Assembly: GCA_020725315.1 (NCBI GenBank)
Contig: DYFG01000015.1
Span: 12,184-20,414, forward strand
Direction: 5' to 3'
DNA: 8,231 nucleotides
Source of the DNA: Nitrosotalea sp.
GTDB taxonomy: Archaea; Halobacteriota; Syntropharchaeia; Alkanophagales; Methanospirareceae
Shown here: positions 6,175 to 8,231 of the stretch, in pieces
Layout: each line of letters starts with the position of its first letter
Position numbering within the stretch: position 1 is the stretch's first letter
Notes under the pieces: model-generated
The model's database searches: none
What the model saw: the letters and a program-made list of their open reading frames with translations, nothing else
Told to the model about the DNA's origin: nothing
Position numbers and translations under genes: made by a program

Positions 6175-7038
6175 TTGTTAACCTTTATATCCTACAAAAT
6201 AGGAAGGAGGGAGGAGCGATCATCTTATCCCGAACAAAGGGAAGAGAAAATCTCATCACTGATATCCGAATCATTAACCATCGAACGAGCAATCTACGAC
6301 CCATGTAAGCGGGATTTTATTGAGAGACCTTTACCACAGATGAAAGAATGGATAAATCGTTATGACCCAGGTGCATACTGGTTTGCTATGTCAATACAGA
6401 ACAATACGGATAGAGCGATAGAAGCGTGGAGTGTTGAATTAGAGTTTTCCTCAGCACTTAAAATAAAAGAATCGAAAATAGAGGGTATAGAATTTGAAAT
6501 CCCACATGAAGCACATCTAAACACGTTTAAAATCTCAGTTCCAAGAGAATACGGCATTGTAATCCCTAAAGAAGGCGCGCAGCGTGTATATTTCAAATTG
6601 CGTGCTGATAAGCCGAAAACAATGTATGAGATCAAGGGTGTCTTCAAAAGCAAAATTACTGGTGACATACCGATACGAGCAAAGGAATTTAAATATCTGT
6701 GCGATGCGGGCGTGTCGCCGGATGCGGTGAAAGCCGAGTTGAAAAAGACATTTTCGGAGAAAGATGCTGCAAGGCTCGCATTATCTTTTAAAACAGTTCA
6801 AGAACTCGATAGGATGTGCGATCAGGAAGCAAAAACAGAAGAATACCTGGATAAGCTTTCAGTACTTAAAAATTACACAGAGGGCTTCAGCAATAAGTTC
6901 ACAAGGCAAGTGGATGAATTTGCGAGATTCATGAAAGAGGAGCAGTTAGGATATCTGGATGAGGAATATAAAGGCAAGGTAAGAAGGTTCTGCACGAATC
7001 TAATAGATGTATGGATAAGTGAGTTCTTGAAGGGGTGA
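6175..7038 (+). CDS. Beta-rich protein with the shared C-terminal domain; start uncertain
   Basis: From a TTG at 6175 this is 287 residues. After a basic N-terminal segment (KIGRREER), residues about 65-172 look like a beta-sandwich: alternating hydrophobic strands such as YWFAMSIQNNTDRAIEAW and RVYFKLRADKP. Next come a helical linker with a Cys-containing KYLCDAG and, at 221-286, a helical domain about 53% identical by eye to the C-terminus of the HEAT protein at 4053-4979 (both have DYTEG/NYTEG, VRRFC and W-I-x-E-x-L). No catalytic motif is visible and the function is unknown. The start is weak: there is no ribosome binding site before 6175. The frame is open from 6109 and encodes a membrane-like run (ILLFLLLLTFISY), and the first in-frame ATG is at 6340. 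A frameshift or an unusual start is possible. The antitoxin gene starts 10 bp after the stop. Confidence 0.65.
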   Translation: MLTFISYKIGRREERSSYPEQREEKISSLISESLTIERAIYDPCKRDFIERPLPQMKEWINRYDPGAYWFAMSIQNNTDRAIEAWSVELEFSSALKIKESKIEGIEFEIPHEAHLNTFKISVPREYGIVIPKEGAQRVYFKLRADKPKTMYEIKGVFKSKITGDIPIRAKEFKYLCDAGVSPDAVKAELKKTFSEKDAARLALSFKTVQELDRMCDQEAKTEEYLDKLSVLKNYTEGFSNKFTRQVDEFARFMKEEQLGYLDEEYKGKVRRFCTNLIDVWISEFLKG

Positions 7039-7048
7039 AAGAAAGAAA

Positions 7049-7375
7049 ATGGGAATAAACATAGAGTTTTCAGAACAACTAAAGAAAGAGTTGGAGGTCA
7101 TTACAAAGACAGGTCACTACAAATCAACGAGCGAATTCATTAAAGACGCCGTAAAAACGATTCTGGCAGCGAGAAAAGACCTCAGGGTTTCAATAGCAGT
7201 TGAATTGTATAAAGAGGGCTATTCGTTGGGGAAGGTTGCAGAGATTGCAGATGTAGATTACGAGGAGATGAAGCAGATATTGGTAAAAAGCGGCATCGAG
7301 ATACGAAGAGGTGTGGAAACAGCGGAGGAGTTGGAAGAGGGTGCGAGAATGCTGCGGAGTCTCAGGATGAAATGA
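7049..7375 (+). CDS. Antitoxin: ribbon-helix-helix plus UPF0175-like domain
   Basis: The protein is 108 residues. Residues 1-44 fit a ribbon-helix-helix DNA-binding domain: a short strand (INIEFS), then helix one (EQLKKELEVITK), then YKSTSEFIKDAVKTILAA as helix two. Residues about 46-85 (AVELYKEGYSLGKVAEIADV, then YEEMKQILVKSGIEI) match the UPF0175 antitoxin domain, which has a small helix-turn-helix. The C-terminal acidic tail (about 88-104) would bind and block the toxin. AGGGGTG at 7031-7037 is its ribosome binding site. The stop overlaps the toxin start (ATGA), the classic antitoxin-first order. It would neutralise the PIN RNase encoded next and repress the operon. Confidence 0.82.
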   Translation: MGINIEFSEQLKKELEVITKTGHYKSTSEFIKDAVKTILAARKDLRVSIAVELYKEGYSLGKVAEIADVDYEEMKQILVKSGIEIRRGVETAEELEEGARMLRSLRMK

Positions 7376-7869
7376 TAATCGTTGACACGGGATTTCTAAG
7401 CTCTCTTTTCAAAATAAACAGGTTAGAACTCCTCAAAAAGCATTTTGAAGCGGAACACGTTGTTATACCTAATGCTGTATTTGAAGAACTATCGAAAACT
7501 GATTTCTTTGCAGAGTTAATACATTTTATCGCGGTAAATGAAGATTATATGGATGAAAGACATTGGATACTGGTTAAAAAAGCTGAGATTGAGATAGATG
7601 AAGAGAAATTGGGGGGTGGAGAAAAAGAGGCAATATCATTAGCGAAAAAGCATAACGCACTCTTGTTAATTGATGATAGGACTGCCAGGTCAGTTGCGAA
7701 GAGCGTAGGTGTTATGACAGCAACATTACCAGAATTCTTGTTGGACTGCAAAGATGCTCATAGTTTGTCAAAAGATAATATTTCGATAATCATTGGGCTT
7801 TTGGAGGAAAAAGACTTTTACAAGTTCAAGAATGATGTTTTAATGAGACTTAAGGATTGTGAAGATTAA
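7372..7869 (+). CDS. PIN-domain ribonuclease toxin (DUF3368-like)
   Basis: This 165-residue protein has the metal-binding acidic residues of a PIN nuclease: Asp5 in the N-terminal strand IIVDTGFL, Glu38/Glu39 in VIPNAVFEEL, Glu84 in LGGGEKEAISLA and Asp101/Asp102 in LLLIDDRTAR. The GxGE-x-x-A-I-x-L-A and IDD-x-x-A-R patterns are those of the DUF3368 branch that pairs with UPF0175 antitoxins, and the upstream gene supplies one. Family knowledge suggests an Mg2+-dependent RNase that inhibits growth when free. The C-terminal 40 residues (about 128-165) are an extra helical region, making it slightly longer than the usual 150-155. All key acidic residues are present, so it should be active. Its start overlaps the antitoxin stop by 4 bases, so translation is coupled. 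Confidence 0.85.
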   Translation: MIIVDTGFLSSLFKINRLELLKKHFEAEHVVIPNAVFEELSKTDFFAELIHFIAVNEDYMDERHWILVKKAEIEIDEEKLGGGEKEAISLAKKHNALLLIDDRTARSVAKSVGVMTATLPEFLLDCKDAHSLSKDNISIIIGLLEEKDFYKFKNDVLMRLKDCED

Positions 7870-7889
7870 CATCGAAGTGTGCGAAAAAG

Positions 7890-8030
7890 ATGAGATGTCA
7901 CTTCTGTGGAGGAGAAATGAAGAAAGGAAAAAGCTGCAACGCAAGTGAAGGGATTGAGCCCCGAAATACACGTTCTCTCGGTGGCCGACGTTGTTCATTT
8001 GACGGAAGGCAGTACTCTCATCGTCGTTAG
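7890..8030 (+). pseudogene. 5' fragment of a YgiT-type zinc-finger antitoxin
   Basis: An ATG at 7890 opens with MRCHFCGGEMKKGK, a very good match to the N-terminus of YgiT-type antitoxins, including the first zinc-binding Cys-x2-Cys knuckle. From about codon 15 the similarity stops. The frame runs through unrelated Arg- and Ser-rich residues to a TAG at 8028-8030, giving only 46 residues instead of about 75-80. The second Cys-x2-Cys pair and the DNA-binding part are missing. The break coincides with the start of a GC-richer structured sequence, so an insertion probably interrupted the gene. The usual toxin partner (MqsR- or DUF4258-like) is not upstream; a PIN toxin is. Confidence 0.55.
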
Positions 8031-8231
8031 TCCGAATATCCAGTCTTGGAATATAGCATGGAGCTCTGGGACAGGGCGAGGTGATGAGAGCCCGACGGGG
8101 TCTGAGACCGTGGCACGGTATCAAAGGGATATTATGGGAACTCGGGAGGCCCAGAGTGTTCTCCTTACTGGAGTATGTGCTATCAAGCCTATAAACGGTA
8201 AGATGGTACAGATGATACTCTGGGAGTCGGA
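7935..8231 (+). mobile_element. Group II intron-like 5' region (runs off the window)
   Basis: From about 7935 to the end there is no long open frame on the + strand, the GC content rises, and the sequence is packed with complementary segments. CTCTCATC (8015-8022) pairs with GATGAGAG (8083-8090) around an inner TCCAG/CTGGG stem, and GGTC-TGA-GACC forms a tight hairpin near 8099-8110. Such folding without coding fits domain I of a group II intron. The phrases GGGAACTCGGGAGGCCC and GATACTCTGGGAGTCGGA recall the non-coding parts upstream of intron reverse transcriptases, by memory only. No GUGYG-type intron start is evident at the junction, so the 5' end may be truncated or misplaced. A reverse transcriptase should lie just beyond 8231 if this is right. 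Another structured RNA or transposon end remains possible. Confidence 0.45.

Noticed and set aside
6182..6190. CTTTATATC as a possible TATA box
   Set aside because: It lies inside the likely coding region of the beta-rich gene and has no good BRE, and the nearest downstream ATG is too far away.
6012..6308. 98-residue + frame
   Set aside because: Its second half overlaps the better-supported beta-rich gene in another frame, and no ribosome binding site precedes it; only its first part could be a gene remnant.
7840..8124. 94-residue open frame on the - strand
   Set aside because: It runs antisense across the toxin end, the YgiT fragment and the structured element, with no recognisable domain and no ribosome binding site I trust.
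1..8231. CRISPR array, rRNA, tRNA or inverted-repeat insertion sequence
   Set aside because: I found no regularly spaced repeats, no rRNA-like sequence, no complete tRNA and no transposase frame.

Overview
The window looks archaeal. All genes lie on the + strand. The first long gene is preceded by a plausible BRE/TATA element (TTTAAATA), strong GGAGGTG-type ribosome binding sites are present, and the gene families (Vps4/CdvC-like ATPase, ESCRT-III-like protein, MNT-HEPN, UPF0175, PIN) are all at home in archaea. The lineage cannot be fixed from the sequence. An uncultured euryarchaeal or Halobacteriota-type genome rich in defence genes would fit, but that is an inference.

Region 1 (3-161) is the tail of an unrecognised gene. 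Region 2 (269-4007) is a tight four-gene operon. It encodes a long coiled-coil protein, a small helical protein with ESCRT-III/CdvB character, a clan AA (retropepsin-like) aspartic protease and an AAA ATPase with an N-terminal MIT-like helical domain and a Vps4/CdvC-type ATPase core and C-terminus. The gaps are 4-bp overlap, 1 bp and 4 bp, so co-expression is very likely. This is the most interesting part: a Cdv/ESCRT-like membrane-remodelling module with an embedded protease and a non-standard coiled-coil partner in place of a recognisable CdvA.

Region 3 (4053-7038) is a second cluster with more A-rich codon use. It encodes a HEAT-repeat protein, a small single-pass membrane protein with a cytosolic coiled coil, a fused MNT nucleotidyltransferase-HEPN protein and a beta-rich protein of unknown function. 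The first and last of these share a C-terminal domain of about 66 residues that is about 53% identical by eye, so they probably form one system. The stretch 5956-6174 between the MNT-HEPN gene and the last gene has no confident gene.

Region 4 (7049-7869) is a toxin-antitoxin pair: a ribbon-helix-helix/UPF0175 antitoxin overlapping a PIN-domain ribonuclease toxin by 4 bp. Region 5 (7890-8231) begins with the first zinc-knuckle half of a YgiT-type antitoxin. Its reading then collapses into a GC-richer, highly structured sequence that resembles the 5' part of a group II intron, and the window ends inside it.
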